Source: Lonepinella koalarum
GTDB lineage: Bacteria > Pseudomonadota > Gammaproteobacteria > Enterobacterales > Pasteurellaceae
Length of the DNA stretch: 64,000 nucleotides
Direction: 5' to 3'
NCBI RefSeq assembly: GCF_004565475.1
Contig: NZ_SRHX01000003.1
Coordinates: 124,001 to 188,000, forward strand
The notes beneath the pieces are model-generated. The model ran no database searches and was not told where the DNA came from. It saw only the letters and a list, made by a program, of their open reading frames with translations. The position numbers were made by a program, and so were the translations under genes. Shown here piece after piece: positions 1 to 9,919 of this stretch (position 1 is its first letter; each line of letters starts with the position of its first letter).

Positions 1-1
1 G

Positions 2-175
2 CACGCTATTAAAGATCGTCCAATTGCGGTGAATGGTCAGGTAGTGATTCGTCCAATGATGTATTTGGCTTTATCCTATGATCATCGTTTAATTGACGGT
101 CGTGAGAGTGTTGGGGCGTTAGTGACGATTAAAGAATTACTCGAAGATCCAACTAGATTATTATTGGATATTTAA
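2..175 (+). CDS. sucB: Dihydrolipoyllysine succinyltransferase (2-oxoglutarate dehydrogenase E2), 3' end only
   Basis: This is the last 57 codons of an E2 acyltransferase whose 5' part lies outside the window. The tail contains [11 protein letters not shown], the catalytic His and Asp motif of the lipoamide acyltransferase domain, and ends in LLLDI. E2 moves the succinyl group from lipoamide to CoA inside the 2-oxoglutarate dehydrogenase complex. Position directly upstream of sucC and sucD, 62 bp away, identifies it as sucB rather than aceF. It probably shares one sucAB-CD transcript with the next two genes. Confidence 0.9.
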   Translation, partial: HAIKDRPIAVNGQVVIRPMMYLALSYDHRLIDGRESVGALVTIKELLEDPTRLLLDI

Positions 176-237
176 TTTTTCGATTATTTTCGTGGGGTGG
201 CAACACCCCTATCATCAAGTAATAAAAAGGACAATAC

Positions 238-1398
238 ATGAATTTACATGAATATCAATCCAAACAAATTTTTGCACAATATGGTTTGCCAGTGAGTGAA
301 GGTTATGCTTGTCAAAGTGCACAACAAGCGGTTGAAGCCACGGAAAAACTCGGTGGTACCGCATGGGTGGCAAAATGTCAAGTTCACGCCGGTGGACGGG
401 GTAAAGCAGGCGGCGTAAAAGTGGTAAAATCCATTGATGAAGTGCGGTCATTTTTTGATAAGTTTTTAGGACAACGTTTAGTCACTTTCCAAACCGATAG
501 CCGCGGTCAACCGATTAATACCATTTATATGGAAGCTTGTGCCGATGTGAAAAAAGAACTTTATTTGGGCGCCGTGATTGATCGTAGTTCACAACGTATT
601 GTGTTTATGGCATCTACCGAAGGGGGGATGAACATTGAAGAAGTGGCGGAAAAAACACCACACTTATTGCATAAAGTTGCTATTGATACCTTAATTGGGG
701 CACAGCCTTATCAAGGACGTGAACTGGCGTTTAAATTAGGCTTAATCGGTAAACAAGTCGCCCAATTCGCGCATTTATTTACCCAACTGAGCAAACTTTT
801 TCTTGAAAAAGATTTAAGTCTCTTAGAAATCAATCCGTTAGTGATTTTACAAAATGATGATTTGCATTGTTTAGATGCCAAAATCGTGGTGGATGATAAT
901 GCGTTATACCGTCAACCAGAGTTAAAGGCGATGCAAGATCCAAGCCAAGAAGACGGACGTGAGGCGGAAGCCGAAGCGTTAAGTTTAAACTATGTGGCAT
1001 TAGAGGGTAATATTGGCTGTATGGTGAACGGTGCTGGGCTTGCCATGGGAACCATGGATATTATTAAATTGCATGGCGGACAGCCTGCCAATTTCCTTGA
1101 TGTTGGCGGCGGTGCGACTAAAGAACGTGTGGCTGGGGCGTTTAAAATTATTCTTTCTGATCCCAATGTGAAAGCTATTTTGGTCAATATTTTTGGTGGC
1201 ATTGTACGCTGTGATTTAATTGCTGAAGGGATCATTGCTGCGGTTAATGAAATCGGTGTCAATGTGCCAGTGGTGGTACGACTTGAGGGCAATAACGCTG
1301 AATTAGGTCGTGATATTTTAGCCAAAAGTGGTGTGAATATTCTGGCAGCGAAAAGTTTAACAGATGCCGCTGAACAAGTGGTCAATGCAGCGAAATAA
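238..1398 (+). CDS. sucC: Succinyl-CoA synthetase beta subunit
   Basis: The 386-residue protein has the family's usual length. An ATP-grasp domain fills the first part, with the nucleotide-binding stretch AGGRGKAGG at residues 51-59, and a CoA-ligase domain the second, with the glycine-rich NFLDVGGGA and [10 protein letters not shown] segments. With SucD it makes succinate and ATP from succinyl-CoA in the TCA cycle, in the cytoplasm. The start has an AGGA ribosome-binding site in AAAAAGGACAATACATG. It is followed 9 bp later by sucD. Confidence 0.96.
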   Translation: MNLHEYQSKQIFAQYGLPVSEGYACQSAQQAVEATEKLGGTAWVAKCQVHAGGRGKAGGVKVVKSIDEVRSFFDKFLGQRLVTFQTDSRGQPINTIYMEACADVKKELYLGAVIDRSSQRIVFMASTEGGMNIEEVAEKTPHLLHKVAIDTLIGAQPYQGRELAFKLGLIGKQVAQFAHLFTQLSKLFLEKDLSLLEINPLVILQNDDLHCLDAKIVVDDNALYRQPELKAMQDPSQEDGREAEAEALSLNYVALEGNIGCMVNGAGLAMGTMDIIKLHGGQPANFLDVGGGATKERVAGAFKIILSDPNVKAILVNIFGGIVRCDLIAEGIIAAVNEIGVNVPVVVRLEGNNAELGRDILAKSGVNILAAKSLTDAAEQVVNAAK

Positions 1399-1407
1399 GG
1401 AGCGGTT

Positions 1408-2277
1408 ATGTCAATTTTAATTAATAAAGATACCAAAGTTATTTGCCAAGGTTTCACCGGTGGTCAAGGCACATTTCATAGCGAACAAGCACTCGCTTAC
1501 GGCACCCAATTAGTCGGTGGTGTGTCGCCCAATAAGGGGGGAACTACACATTTAGGCTTGCCGGTATTTAATACAGTCCGTGAAGCCGTTGAACAAACAG
1601 GGGCAACCGCAAGCGTCATTTATATTCCTGCCCCGTTTTGTAAGGATGCGATTTTAGAAGCCATTAACGCAGGGATCAAATTAATCGTTTGTATTACCGA
1701 AGGCATTCCAACCGTAGATATGTTAGCTGTCAAACAAAAACTGGCTCAAACCGATGTGGTGATGATTGGTCCGAATTGCCCGGGGATTATTACCCCAGAT
1801 GAATGTAAAATCGGCATTATGCCGGGTTATATTCATAAAAAAGGGCGTGTAGGCATTGTTTCTCGTTCTGGTACTTTAACCTATGAAGCGGTGAAACAAA
1901 CTACCGATAATGGTTTTGGTCAATCTACTTGTGTCGGTATTGGTGGCGATCCGATTCCGGGTTCCAACTTTATTGATATTCTCAAGCGTTTCCAACAAGA
2001 TCCGGAAACCGAAGCGATTGTGATGATCGGTGAAATCGGTGGTTCTGCGGAAGAAGAAGCGGCGGCATTTATCAAAGCCAATGTGACTAAACCTGTGGTG
2101 TCTTATATTGCGGGTATGACCGCACCAAAAGGTAAACGCATGGGGCATGCGGGCGCCATTATTAGTGGTGGAAAAGGAACGGCAGCAGAGAAAATTCAAG
2201 CCTTACAAGATGCTGGTGTAACCACAGTAAAAAGTTTAGCAGAAATTGGTGATGCCTTGAAAAATTTGTTGGGCTAG
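1408..2277 (+). CDS. sucD: Succinyl-CoA synthetase alpha subunit
   Basis: This 289-residue partner of SucC has an N-terminal CoA-binding Rossmann domain ([15 protein letters not shown]) and a C-terminal ligase domain. The phosphorylated histidine of the family is His247 in [15 protein letters not shown]. The gene has a strong AAGGAG site just before the ATG and sits 9 bp after sucC, so the two subunits are coexpressed. A hairpin made of two uptake signals closes the operon downstream. Confidence 0.96.
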   Translation: MSILINKDTKVICQGFTGGQGTFHSEQALAYGTQLVGGVSPNKGGTTHLGLPVFNTVREAVEQTGATASVIYIPAPFCKDAILEAINAGIKLIVCITEGIPTVDMLAVKQKLAQTDVVMIGPNCPGIITPDECKIGIMPGYIHKKGRVGIVSRSGTLTYEAVKQTTDNGFGQSTCVGIGGDPIPGSNFIDILKRFQQDPETEAIVMIGEIGGSAEEEAAAFIKANVTKPVVSYIAGMTAPKGKRMGHAGAIISGGKGTAAEKIQALQDAGVTTVKSLAEIGDALKNLLG

Positions 2278-2297
2278 TCGCCTTTAATTGAGCGTTT

Positions 2298-2339
2298 AAG
2301 TGCGGTGTAAAAATTTTGTTTTTTGCCCCGCACTTTTTT
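2298..2339 (+). terminator. Terminator built from paired uptake signals after sucD
   Basis: AAGTGCGGTG and CCCGCACTT lie inverted about 20 bp apart and are followed by a run of T. In Pasteurellaceae such inverted uptake-signal pairs often act as intrinsic terminators. This one would end the suc transcript. Confidence 0.75.
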
Positions 2340-2348
2340 GTGATGCCA

Positions 2349-2376
2349 TTGACGAAATAGATTTTAGCTTTAAAAT
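2349..2376 (+). promoter_or_regulatory. Probable sigma-70 promoter of the lipoprotein gene at 2406
   Basis: TTGACG at 2349-2354 and TAAAAT at 2371-2376 are separated by 16 bp and lie 30 bp before the start codon, just past the suc terminator. This is sequence-based only. Confidence 0.5.
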
Positions 2377-2405
2377 AGGCTTAATATTTTTATTTCAAGG
2401 ATTTT

Positions 2406-2966
2406 ATGGTGTTAAAAAAATTCTCTCTTTCAACAGCTTTGCTTGTATTAGTCGGCTGTAGTTTTGGTGAACAACAATCACCGATTCCAGCTGAATATGC
2501 TGGTGCTGCTTACGAATTATCGGATAGTAATGCACAAAAATGGGCGTTTGTCGCCAAACAAACGGAACAATGTATTTATCCCAATTTAACTCGTATTCAA
2601 TATGAGCATTTTGCTAAAGAAGATAGCTATATTCACTCGCAATATGTCTTCTTTTACCCCTTAGAAGATCTTATTGGCGAAGATAATGTGAAAATAATTC
2701 AGGGCGATCAAAAAGCTATGGATTATGCGACCTATCAATTTAAAAAATACAAATCCAAAAACGATGTAGAAAATCTGGATAGTAAACAATGTGCTGTATT
2801 ACGTACCAAGGCTAGAGATGATTTAGCCGTGATAAAGGGGGAACGTAAATCTGCCATGGTAGAAGTGGAAATTAAAGAGGATGGCACCACTAGTACTAAG
2901 GCTGCTACCGATGATAATAAATTCTTCTTTGATATTATTAAATGGGGATCGGCGTTATTGTTGTAG
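2406..2966 (+). CDS. Hypothetical lipoprotein, 186 aa
   Basis: I do not recognise this family. The N-terminus is a lipoprotein signal: two lysines, a hydrophobic stretch and the lipobox LVGC with the modified cysteine at residue 18, so it is probably attached to a membrane on the periplasmic side. The rest is charged and soluble, with two further cysteines in the mature part and a hydrophobic last segment ([14 protein letters not shown]). The start has an AAGGA site. It is a single-gene unit between two uptake-signal terminators. Function unknown. Confidence 0.75.
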   Translation: MVLKKFSLSTALLVLVGCSFGEQQSPIPAEYAGAAYELSDSNAQKWAFVAKQTEQCIYPNLTRIQYEHFAKEDSYIHSQYVFFYPLEDLIGEDNVKIIQGDQKAMDYATYQFKKYKSKNDVENLDSKQCAVLRTKARDDLAVIKGERKSAMVEVEIKEDGTTSTKAATDDNKFFFDIIKWGSALLL

Positions 2967-2984
2967 CATGTTAGAGTTAGAGGT

Positions 2985-3012
2985 AAAAGTGCGGTAAAAA
3001 TTACCGCACTTT
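2985..3012. terminator. Bidirectional uptake-signal hairpin
   Basis: AAAGTGCGGTAA and TTACCGCACTTT form a near-perfect hairpin with A and T runs on either side. It lies between two convergent genes and could terminate both. Confidence 0.75.
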
Positions 3013-3018
3013 GTGTTT

Positions 3019-3681
3019 TTATTTAACCCACTCAATCACCTGCTCCACAGGCTTACGGGCTTTTTTCTTAATGTCTTTATTACGATAACCAAAAGTCACC
3101 ATACAAGAGACACCATATTCATTAGCATCAAATATGCCTTCTTCGGCTAAAATACGATTCACTTCATCATAGTTAAAACCTTCAATTGGGCAACTATCAA
3201 TACCGATTAATGCTGCACCCGTCATCATATTACCTAAAGCAATATAGGTTTGTTTGCTACACCAGTCGAATAGGGCGCGTTCGCTGTCAAGAATTTTAAT
3301 ATCATCTTGTTGGAAAGATTTATAACGTGCAATGGTGGCATCCATTTGTTCAGGGGTTAAACCACGTTGCACCAGAGCATTACGTAAAAATTCGCTATCG
3401 TAGCGAGCATTCTTTTTAGCTAAGATAATCACTAAATGGCTAGCCTCTTGGATGGGGTGTTTAATTCCCCACGAGACAGGCGCAATTTTTTCACGTAATT
3501 TAGGGTTTTGTAATACAATAAATTTCCACGGTTCTGACCCCACTGAACTTGGTGAAAGGCGAGCGAGTTCAAGAATATAATCCATATCTTGTTGTGGAAT
3601 TTTTCTCTCCGGATCGTAATTGCGGCACGCAGCACGAAAATGGAAAGCATCTAAAACCTGTTGTTTATTAATCTCAGTCAT
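3019..3681 (-). CDS. NAD(P)H nitroreductase of the NfsB type
   Basis: The 220 residues match the length of oxygen-insensitive nitroreductases of the NfsB/NfnB group. FMN-contacting segments of the family are visible: FRAACRNYDPERKI near residue 15, LARLSPSSVGSEPWKF near 40, and a C-terminal FGYRNKD. These enzymes reduce nitroaromatics and quinones with NAD(P)H and FMN in the cytoplasm; the native substrate is not known from sequence. AGGATAAATA precedes the ATG. The gene is monocistronic between two hairpins. The family is certain, the exact orthology less so. Confidence 0.85.
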   Translation of the reverse strand: MTEINKQQVLDAFHFRAACRNYDPERKIPQQDMDYILELARLSPSSVGSEPWKFIVLQNPKLREKIAPVSWGIKHPIQEASHLVIILAKKNARYDSEFLRNALVQRGLTPEQMDATIARYKSFQQDDIKILDSERALFDWCSKQTYIALGNMMTGAALIGIDSCPIEGFNYDEVNRILAEEGIFDANEYGVSCMVTFGYRNKDIKKKARKPVEQVIEWVK

Positions 3682-3822
3682 TATTTATCCTATTTGGTAA
3701 AATTTCAATAAAATAAACCGCACTTTATTAATATGCGGCTAAATATAGTGTTAGCGTACTCAGGTGCTATTGATTAAGATAGATGTAAAGCATTGTTAGC
3801 AACCTTGTACGCCAGTTCAGGG

Positions 3823-4404
3823 TTAATTTAAATATTTAAATACCTTAACAACTTTTTCAACCCCAGATACCTTGCGAGCTACTTCTGCGGCAGCAATACC
3901 TTGCTCTTGTGTGACATTACCGAGTAAGAAGACTTCTTTGTTCTCGGTGATGACTTTAATGTCGGTGGTTTTAACCGCAGAGTTTAGCAACATATCGGAT
4001 TTAATTTTAGTGGTAATCCAGCTATCTTGGCTTTTTTGACTAAAGGAAATCGGTGAACCAACACGCATTTCGTTATATACATCGCCGATGTTCTCAACCC
4101 CTTTTGCTAAGCTGGTGGCAACTTCTTTTAAGCTTTCATCAGGCACTTGACCAAGTAATAATACACGACTACTATAAGAAACGACAACCACACGACCTTC
4201 CGCTTTAATTTGTTCATCCTTGGTGACGGCATCATAAACTTTAAGCTCTAAGGTTTCGTCATCCACTTGTGAACCTACTGTACGTGGATCAGTACCTACT
4301 TTGGTTGCAACGGCGGCCCCACCTAAACCTAACGCTACACAACCTTGTAAAATAAAGGTGGCTGTTAATAACATGGCGAGATTTTTTAATGTATTGATTT
4401 TCAT
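3823..4404 (-). CDS. dolP: BON-domain outer-membrane lipoprotein DolP (YraP)
   Basis: This 193-residue protein has a lipoprotein signal ending in LQGC (Cys22) and two BON domains, roughly residues 50-115 and 125-193. DolP sits on the inner face of the outer membrane, binds anionic phospholipid and supports envelope integrity and the BAM complex. It is the last gene of the leftward cluster lpoA-yraN-diaA-dolP, the same order as in Haemophilus and E. coli. A GGAG site precedes the ATG. Confidence 0.9.
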   Translation of the reverse strand: MKINTLKNLAMLLTATFILQGCVALGLGGAAVATKVGTDPRTVGSQVDDETLELKVYDAVTKDEQIKAEGRVVVVSYSSRVLLLGQVPDESLKEVATSLAKGVENIGDVYNEMRVGSPISFSQKSQDSWITTKIKSDMLLNSAVKTTDIKVITENKEVFLLGNVTQEQGIAAAEVARKVSGVEKVVKVFKYLN

Positions 4405-4456
4405 TCGATTTACTCCTTATATAATTTTTATAGTCTGTTGTTAGTTCAAGGCTTTG

Positions 4457-5044
4457 TCAACTATTTTGTGTAAATAATGTATGATCAATAAGCTCACATA
4501 GTGCATTAACCAGAAATAAATGACTTTCTAAGATGCGACTTTCCCTATTGCTTGGTACGGCAATTTCAAGATCGTTTTCGCTAAGTAAACCACGTAAATG
4601 ATCGCTGTTATTACCCGTTAACGCAATCACTGAAATTTCTTTGCTAAATGCCTGATGAACCACGTTTAAAATAGGTTCTTCATTACCAAAGGGAGAAAGC
4701 ACCAATAAAATATCCCCTTGTTGTGCCACCGCACTAAATTGCCGCTGTAATAAGGTTTCTGCTGGGTTATCAAAAATAATAGCAGAACCCATGGCTCCGT
4801 CAAGGCTTAATAATACGGAAGGGAAACTCGGGCGTGGTAACTCGTAGCGGTTAATTAAATTTGCCACTAAAAATTGAGCATTCGCATAGGAACGTCCTAA
4901 ACCACAGACAATAATTTTATTACCACGTAATAGACAATTGACCACGTTTTGCGTAGCGACACTAAGATTATTCGCTAAGGATTTAGATGCGGCAATTTGA
5001 ATTTGAATATTTTCTGCAAAGAGATCGTTAATTTTATTTAGCAT
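4457..5044 (-). CDS. diaA: SIS-domain DnaA initiator-associating protein DiaA
   Basis: This 195-residue single-SIS-domain protein resembles phosphoheptose isomerase in fold. In E. coli DiaA binds DnaA as a tetramer and promotes timely initiation at oriC. The family pattern is present: NIQIQIAASKSLANNL at the start, GNKIIVCGLGRSYANAQ as the sugar-phosphate loop, and ALCELIDHTLF at the end. Position between yraN and dolP favours DiaA over GmhA. No strong ribosome-binding site is visible, so translation may be coupled to yraN 17 bp upstream. Confidence 0.86.
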   Translation of the reverse strand: MLNKINDLFAENIQIQIAASKSLANNLSVATQNVVNCLLRGNKIIVCGLGRSYANAQFLVANLINRYELPRPSFPSVLLSLDGAMGSAIIFDNPAETLLQRQFSAVAQQGDILLVLSPFGNEEPILNVVHQAFSKEISVIALTGNNSDHLRGLLSENDLEIAVPSNRESRILESHLFLVNALCELIDHTLFTQNS

Positions 5045-5061
5045 ATTAGAGGTTATTTGTA

Positions 5062-5436
5062 TTAATCTAGAAAGTTAGGAATCCATTCAATATCTTTTGG
5101 GCTTTGACCGAAAGCGACTAAATCAAAACGACAATCCGCATCTTCTAGGCTTTGCCCTTGTTGCATTAGCCATAAATTCGCAGCGTTTTGCCATTTTTGT
5201 TGTTTATGCCAATCCACACTTTCTACGGCTGAACCAAAAAGATCGTTTTTACGTTGGCGGACTTCCACAAATACCAGTGTTTCACCGTCTAACATAATCA
5301 AATCTAATTCACCGCACTTAAAATTTTGATTTGCGGCAACAAAGTGCAAACCTTGGCTTTCTAAAAAGAGACGAGCATATTGTTCAAACCTCGCCCCTTG
5401 TTGTTTAGTAGAAAAGGTTTTTTTTCGTGAAAACAT
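5062..5436 (-). CDS. yraN: YraN family (UPF0102) endonuclease-like protein
   Basis: This 124-residue protein has the restriction-endonuclease-like fold of UPF0102. The core is visible as [16 protein letters not shown], then [24 protein letters not shown], which carries the E-x-D and E-V-R residues typical of a nuclease active site. Biochemical function is not established. Its ATG overlaps the last base of the lpoA stop codon, so it is almost certainly translated by coupling to lpoA. Confidence 0.88.
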   Translation of the reverse strand: MFSRKKTFSTKQQGARFEQYARLFLESQGLHFVAANQNFKCGELDLIMLDGETLVFVEVRQRKNDLFGSAVESVDWHKQQKWQNAANLWLMQQGQSLEDADCRFDLVAFGQSPKDIEWIPNFLD

Positions 5437-7187
5437 TAATTTTTAATATTATGAATTTCACCGTCTTGATATTGGAACCATGTCATATCACGGTCAATGT
5501 TACAGTTCGGACCAGCACTTAATTTACCCGTTAAGCCACTAATGGAATAACCCGGTACTTGACGTAATTCATTAAATTGATTGATTAATAACCATGCGTC
5601 CGATCCCATGGCATATAAACGCATTAACGAATAATCACCGTTGGTTTGGGCTTCGATTTGTTTATATTGAGCAGAATCGGTCTCTTTAAAGAATGGAATA
5701 TCACTAAACTGTAATCCATTCATTTGTAAACGATATTCAGGTGTGTTATTAGATGAATTACTGCGCGAACTTGCATACAATTTTAAATTCGGGTTGACAT
5801 TGTCAATCACTGATTTAATTTCACCTAGTTGTTCACTTAATGCCACAATATACATGGCTTCAGCCTGTTTACTCGCCCCTTCTTCTAAGGCTAAAGCAAT
5901 ATCTTGTGCTTGGTTATAGAATCGAATATTGGCATCTGTACCAGAAAGTTGTTGCCAACGTACGGTAAACGCACTGGCAGTACGTTGCCCTAAATCAGAT
6001 TGAGGCACCATGACTAAAGGTGACTTAATACCATCATTCCAGAGTTTATCCGCCGCAGACTCTGCTTCATCTTCAGGCGCTAAGCCATAGTAGCAAAGCT
6101 GATTCACCGCACGTGCATTTGATGTCGAATTTAACGCTAATACATTTAATCCTTGAATACTTTCTGGATTGTTGATTACAGCATCAACGTTATTTTTTAA
6201 TAAAGGGCCAACAATGGCTTTCGCGCCGGATTCTTTCGCTTGTTGAATTGCGGTTGGTACATCTGTTGTCATGGTGTCAATCACATCCACTTGAATGTCA
6301 TTATTAGCACCTGTTACAGTTGAACCAGTTCTTGCATTATCAAAACCTAGTTTTACGGTGTCTCCGAGCAATTGAGCATCACCGCTTAATGGCAATAATA
6401 ATGCGACTTTATTTATCTGTGTCTGTTGGAAGTTGGATAAACTTTTTAATTCTGTTGGGAATAGATAAGATGCACTATGGGTCGGATAGGCGGTTTTCCA
6501 ACTTTGTAACGCTTGGCTTAATTGTGCTGGTTGATTAAGATTATTATTGTAGGCTTGTGCTAAGGCTAACCAACCACCGAAAGCAATATCACCATCAGCC
6601 GGAGTATGACTAATGGTGCCTTTGTTAGTTTTGCGTAATAATGCCCAAGTGCGGTCAATATTTTCCTGTTTTCGTTGCACATCAGTGATGAAACTGTCAA
6701 TTTTAATACGGGCTTTTACCGCATCAATAAATTGATTTTGGTTTTCTGCAATGCGCGCGGAAACTTCATAATATCGTGCACTTTGTGAAGGGCTTAATTG
6801 AGCCAAATTAATTAATTTTAATTGACTTTCCGCTTGACTATTATTTTGTTTCACGGCTGAAATATGAGCATCAATTAAAGATTTATCTAATAATTGCTCT
6901 GGGGTTAATTCTTTTAAATTTAATTCGGCTAATAAGGCCTCTGCTTGTGCGACTTTATTTTCGGTGACTAACACACGAGCAGCCAATAATTTATAGGTTT
7001 GTTGATCTTCTAGTTCTGTCGTCTGCATCATTTTATTCATATAGAATTCAGAACTAGCATTAGCATCACTTTTTAAGGTTTGATCAAAATTGCTACCGAA
7101 TAAATTTGTACAACCGGCTAGTAGCACAGGAAATAAAAGTGGCATTAAACGTTTTTTAAATTTTGTACCTTGTAATAGAATAGACAT
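5436..7187 (-). CDS. lpoA: Penicillin-binding protein activator LpoA
   Basis: I chose the ATG at 7187 rather than an upstream in-frame ATG because GGAG lies just before it and the product begins directly with a lipoprotein signal (lipobox LLAGC, Cys26). LpoA is an outer-membrane lipoprotein that reaches through the periplasm to activate PBP1A. The N-terminal half is TPR-like helical repeat; the C-terminal half, from about residue 255 ([17 protein letters not shown]), has the periplasmic-binding-protein fold. At 583 residues it fits the Haemophilus form. It is divergent from rsmI, as in Haemophilus. Confidence 0.92.
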   Translation of the reverse strand: MSILLQGTKFKKRLMPLLFPVLLAGCTNLFGSNFDQTLKSDANASSEFYMNKMMQTTELEDQQTYKLLAARVLVTENKVAQAEALLAELNLKELTPEQLLDKSLIDAHISAVKQNNSQAESQLKLINLAQLSPSQSARYYEVSARIAENQNQFIDAVKARIKIDSFITDVQRKQENIDRTWALLRKTNKGTISHTPADGDIAFGGWLALAQAYNNNLNQPAQLSQALQSWKTAYPTHSASYLFPTELKSLSNFQQTQINKVALLLPLSGDAQLLGDTVKLGFDNARTGSTVTGANNDIQVDVIDTMTTDVPTAIQQAKESGAKAIVGPLLKNNVDAVINNPESIQGLNVLALNSTSNARAVNQLCYYGLAPEDEAESAADKLWNDGIKSPLVMVPQSDLGQRTASAFTVRWQQLSGTDANIRFYNQAQDIALALEEGASKQAEAMYIVALSEQLGEIKSVIDNVNPNLKLYASSRSNSSNNTPEYRLQMNGLQFSDIPFFKETDSAQYKQIEAQTNGDYSLMRLYAMGSDAWLLINQFNELRQVPGYSISGLTGKLSAGPNCNIDRDMTWFQYQDGEIHNIKN

Positions 7188-7261
7188 AATTACTCCGTTA
7201 TAAGAAAGATGGGTAGATCTTACTTCGCCCATCAACTAAAAGCAATAAAAGAAGAGATAAA

Positions 7262-8113
7262 ATGATAAATTCAGGGACTTTATATATTGTCGCCACGCCA
7301 ATTGGCAATTTACAAGACATTACTCAGCGTGCGTTAGCGATTTTTTCTCAAGTGGATTTAATTGCCGCTGAAGACACGCGCCATAGTGGTTTGTTGTTAA
7401 GTCATTATGGTATTAAAAAGCCGTTTTTTGCCTTGCACGATCATAATGAACAGCAGAAAGCAGACGTGTTAGTGGAAAAATTGCAACAAGGTAGCAATAT
7501 TGCTTTGATCTCTGATGCTGGCACGCCGTTAATTAGTGATCCCGGATTTCATTTGGTGAGAAAATGTCGTCAAGCAGACATCAAAGTCGTGCCTTTGCCC
7601 GGCGCTTGTGCGGCGATTACGGCACTTTGTGCATCAGGTATTGCATCCGATCGTTTTTGTTTTGAAGGCTTTTTACCGGCTAAAAGCAAAGCTCGTCGCG
7701 ACAAATTGGAAAACTTGAGTGAAGAAGACCGTACGTTGATTTTTTATGAAAGTACACACCGCATTTTAGATACCCTTGCAGATATTGAAATGCTGATGGG
7801 CGCAGAACGTTATGTGGTTTTAGCCCGAGAAATTACCAAAACCTGGGAAACCATTTGCGGTGATCAAGTGGGAAATTTATTAAAATGGTTAGCACAAGAT
7901 AATAATCGAACCAAAGGCGAAATGGTATTAATTATTGAAGGGAAACCCAAACTAGAAACCGAACAATGGGATCCTAAAGCCATTAAGGCCCTCCAGTTAA
8001 TTAGCCAAGAATTACCATTGAAGAAAGCTGCCAGCATTGTGGCAACACTTTATGATTATAAGAAAAATGCGTTGTATCAATATGGATTAGCCCATTTATC
8101 TGAAAAATTTTGA
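7262..8113 (+). CDS. rsmI: 16S rRNA C1402 2'-O-methyltransferase RsmI
   Basis: This 283-residue enzyme of the tetrapyrrole-methylase fold methylates the ribose of C1402 in 16S rRNA using S-adenosylmethionine, which fine-tunes the ribosomal P site. Family signatures are [16 protein letters not shown] at the start, the AEDTRHSG segment near residue 37 and [15 protein letters not shown] near residue 80. It starts 74 bp from lpoA on the opposite strand, so a shared divergent promoter region is likely. A long palindromic element begins 47 bp after its stop. Confidence 0.93.
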   Translation: MINSGTLYIVATPIGNLQDITQRALAIFSQVDLIAAEDTRHSGLLLSHYGIKKPFFALHDHNEQQKADVLVEKLQQGSNIALISDAGTPLISDPGFHLVRKCRQADIKVVPLPGACAAITALCASGIASDRFCFEGFLPAKSKARRDKLENLSEEDRTLIFYESTHRILDTLADIEMLMGAERYVVLAREITKTWETICGDQVGNLLKWLAQDNNRTKGEMVLIIEGKPKLETEQWDPKAIKALQLISQELPLKKAASIVATLYDYKKNALYQYGLAHLSEKF

Positions 8114-8160
8114 GATCTAGATCAAACTTTTGAAAATCAATGCGTTATTTATGGGGTATA

Positions 8161-8446
8161 ATAGGGCTTGTGGACGTTTCATTTTTCCCAGCGACGGCGA
8201 CTTATTTTAGCCCAATCAAGGCGAAAGTCATGCCGTTTAGTTATTCTAAACAAATGACTTTTAACGTAGAGTGGGCTAAAATAAGTCCCGTCCCCCATGT
8301 TCGCAAAGAGGGGGTTGTGCTTAAAAAAAGTCACTGACTTCGTCAAAAAATTTGAAAATAGAACCACTATTTTCTACATTTTTTTCCTTGCCTGTGGCTT
8401 TTTTAAGCGACAACGCTGGGAAAAATGAAACGTCCACAAGCCCTAT
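8161..8446. repeat. 286-bp palindromic element with 33-bp terminal inverted repeats
   Basis: This fills most of the 375-bp gap between rsmI and cra. The outer arms (8161-8193 and 8414-8446) are perfect 33-bp inverted repeats that start ATAGGGCTTG. Inside are nested perfect repeats: 8199-8214 with 8272-8287 (16 bp), 8224-8231 with 8254-8261, and 8235-8240 with 8246-8251. A separate hairpin pairs 8354-8361 with 8367-8374. No transposase-like reading frame is present. It resembles a MITE or a non-autonomous palindromic repeat. TATAAT occurs at both borders (8157-8162 and 8450-8455). Confidence 0.85.
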
Positions 8447-8488
8447 ATTTATAATCCCAATTTAGAATTTCGTAGTTTTGAGGTAGCG

Positions 8489-9472
8489 ATGAAATTAGAT
8501 GAATTAGCTAAATTAGCTGGAGTTTCGCGGACCACCGCCAGTTACGTGGTGAATGGTAAAGCGAAACAATACCGCGTTAGTGATAAAACCATTGCCAAGG
8601 TTAAGGCGTTAATTAATGAACATGATTTCAAACCTAATGTGTTAGCGGCTAGTTTGCGGGCTGGTAGAAGTCGCACGATTGGATTAATTATCCCTGACTT
8701 TGAAAATATAAGTTATGCCAAAATAGCCAATCAGTTGGAGAACCGTTGTCGGGAAAAGGGTTATCAGTTATTGATAGGTTGTTCTAATGATAATGCACAA
8801 AACGAAATGGGGTGTGCGAAACAATTATTACGCCGTAAAGTGGATGCTTTGATTGTTTCCAGTGCGTTAGCTTCGGATCATCCATTTTATGCGGAATATG
8901 CAAATAAAGTTCCCGTCATTGGTTTTGATCGTAAGGTTAATGCGGACAATGTGCTGAACGTGTTGGCAAATGATCAACAAGATGCATTTCAATTAGCGGA
9001 TAAATTATTTCAAAAATCTTATCAACGTGTGTTATTTCTCGGCGCTTTGCCCGAATTGGAAAATAGCCGTGAGCGTGAAATGGGTTTCCGAGAAGCACTA
9101 AAAGTGCGGTCAAAATCTGCTGAGTTTTTGTATTCAGATCATTTCCACAAGGAAAGTAGTGCGAAAGTTTTTGCTCAATGGTTAGCCAATAATCCGTTAC
9201 CTGATGCTATTTTTGTGACTTCACTCACTTTATTACAGGGTATTTTTAGTGTTTTATTAAGCCAAAATAAAGCTATTCCTAAAGAATTAGTCATCGCGAC
9301 GTTTGGTAATGATGATATGTTGGATTTATTAGAAAATAAGGTGATTTGTAGTGTGCAAAATCATCATAAAGTGGTCGATACCTTATTAGAGATGACGTTT
9401 AAACGATTGCAAAATAAATCAAGCAGTGATCATTCAATATTATTGATTAGAGATATTATTTGTCGAAATTAG
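8489..9472 (+). CDS. cra: Catabolite repressor/activator Cra (FruR), LacI family
   Basis: This 327-residue LacI-family regulator opens with LDELAKLAGVSRTTASYVVNGKAKQYRVSD, which is close to E. coli Cra throughout its helix-turn-helix and hinge. The effector domain follows (RTIGLIIPDFEN, ATFGNDD near the C-terminus). Cra controls carbon flow between glycolysis and gluconeogenesis, and fructose metabolites release it from DNA. GAGGT precedes the ATG. The palindromic element ends 43 bp upstream and may supply or alter its promoter. No fru genes are adjacent. Confidence 0.85.
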   Translation: MKLDELAKLAGVSRTTASYVVNGKAKQYRVSDKTIAKVKALINEHDFKPNVLAASLRAGRSRTIGLIIPDFENISYAKIANQLENRCREKGYQLLIGCSNDNAQNEMGCAKQLLRRKVDALIVSSALASDHPFYAEYANKVPVIGFDRKVNADNVLNVLANDQQDAFQLADKLFQKSYQRVLFLGALPELENSREREMGFREALKVRSKSAEFLYSDHFHKESSAKVFAQWLANNPLPDAIFVTSLTLLQGIFSVLLSQNKAIPKELVIATFGNDDMLDLLENKVICSVQNHHKVVDTLLEMTFKRLQNKSSSDHSILLIRDIICRN

Positions 9473-9542
9473 ACGTGCTACATTGTTTAAGCCAAAACAT
9501 AGTTTATGTGACTACCACTAGCAAATTTAATGTTAGGAAAAT

Positions 9543-9668
9543 ATGATGAAAAAAATTATTCTGCTTATTGTGATGTTAGGGACTTTGTCAGCTTGTACCC
9601 TTGGTGGTGGCTTTGGCGCGAGTAATGGTGGCGCGGGTGTGGCTATCGGGGGCGGTATTGGGTTTTAA
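9543..9668 (+). CDS. Small glycine-rich lipoprotein, 41 aa
   Basis: A 42-codon frame starts at two successive ATG codons and gives MMKKIILLIVMLGTLSAC, a complete lipoprotein signal with the lipobox LSAC, followed by a short Gly/Ala-rich tail. TTAGGAAAAT upstream provides AGGA. It has the size and build of entericidin-like or other small envelope lipoproteins, but I cannot assign a family. It ends 53 bp before the fMet tRNA, and the tRNA promoter overlaps this gap. Confidence 0.65.
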   Translation: MMKKIILLIVMLGTLSACTLGGGFGASNGGAGVAIGGGIGF

Positions 9669-9675
9669 AAAAAGC

Positions 9676-9703
9676 TTGTTTTTTGTTAAAATTTAAGTAT
9701 AAT
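9676..9703 (+). promoter_or_regulatory. Promoter of the fMet tRNA-rimP-nusA operon
   Basis: TTGTTT at 9676-9681 and a perfect TATAAT at 9698-9703 are separated by 16 bp. The -10 ends 17 bp before the mature tRNA, which leaves a short leader. No other element of comparable quality is seen in this gap. Confidence 0.6.
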
Positions 9704-9720
9704 ACGCCTCATATTTCGGA

Positions 9721-9797
<77 letters not shown>

Positions 9798-9844
9798 CTT
9801 TCTTATTATCTTTATGAGTAAGAAAGGAAATAAAGGTTCAGTGA

Positions 9845-9872
9845 AACCCAAATTTGGAATTTGGGTTTTTTT
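9845..9872 (+). terminator. Terminator or attenuator after tRNA-fMet
   Basis: AACCCAAATT and AATTTGGGTT pair perfectly with a short loop and are followed by seven T. It lies between the tRNA and rimP, so some transcripts must read through it. Confidence 0.75.
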
Positions 9873-9898
9873 GTACGTAAAATTTGGAAATTTACACT

Positions 9899-9919
9899 GG
9901 GCTTTTAAGCCCTTTTTTT
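9899..9919 (+). terminator. Second terminator ahead of rimP
   Basis: GGGCTTTTAAGCCC followed by seven T forms a compact hairpin with a T tract, 27 bp after the first. Tandem leader terminators ahead of rimP-nusA fit control by NusA-dependent readthrough, which is known for the E. coli operon. Confidence 0.65.

Noticed and set aside
5436-8113. rsmI and lpoA as parts of a mobile unit because of the nearby MITE-like element
   Set aside because: The gene order is conserved in Haemophilus and E. coli; only the element itself is accessory.
8140-8367. Two short ORFs on opposite strands in the rsmI-cra gap
   Set aside because: Both lie in the palindromic element, and their similar sequences arise from its inverted repeats.
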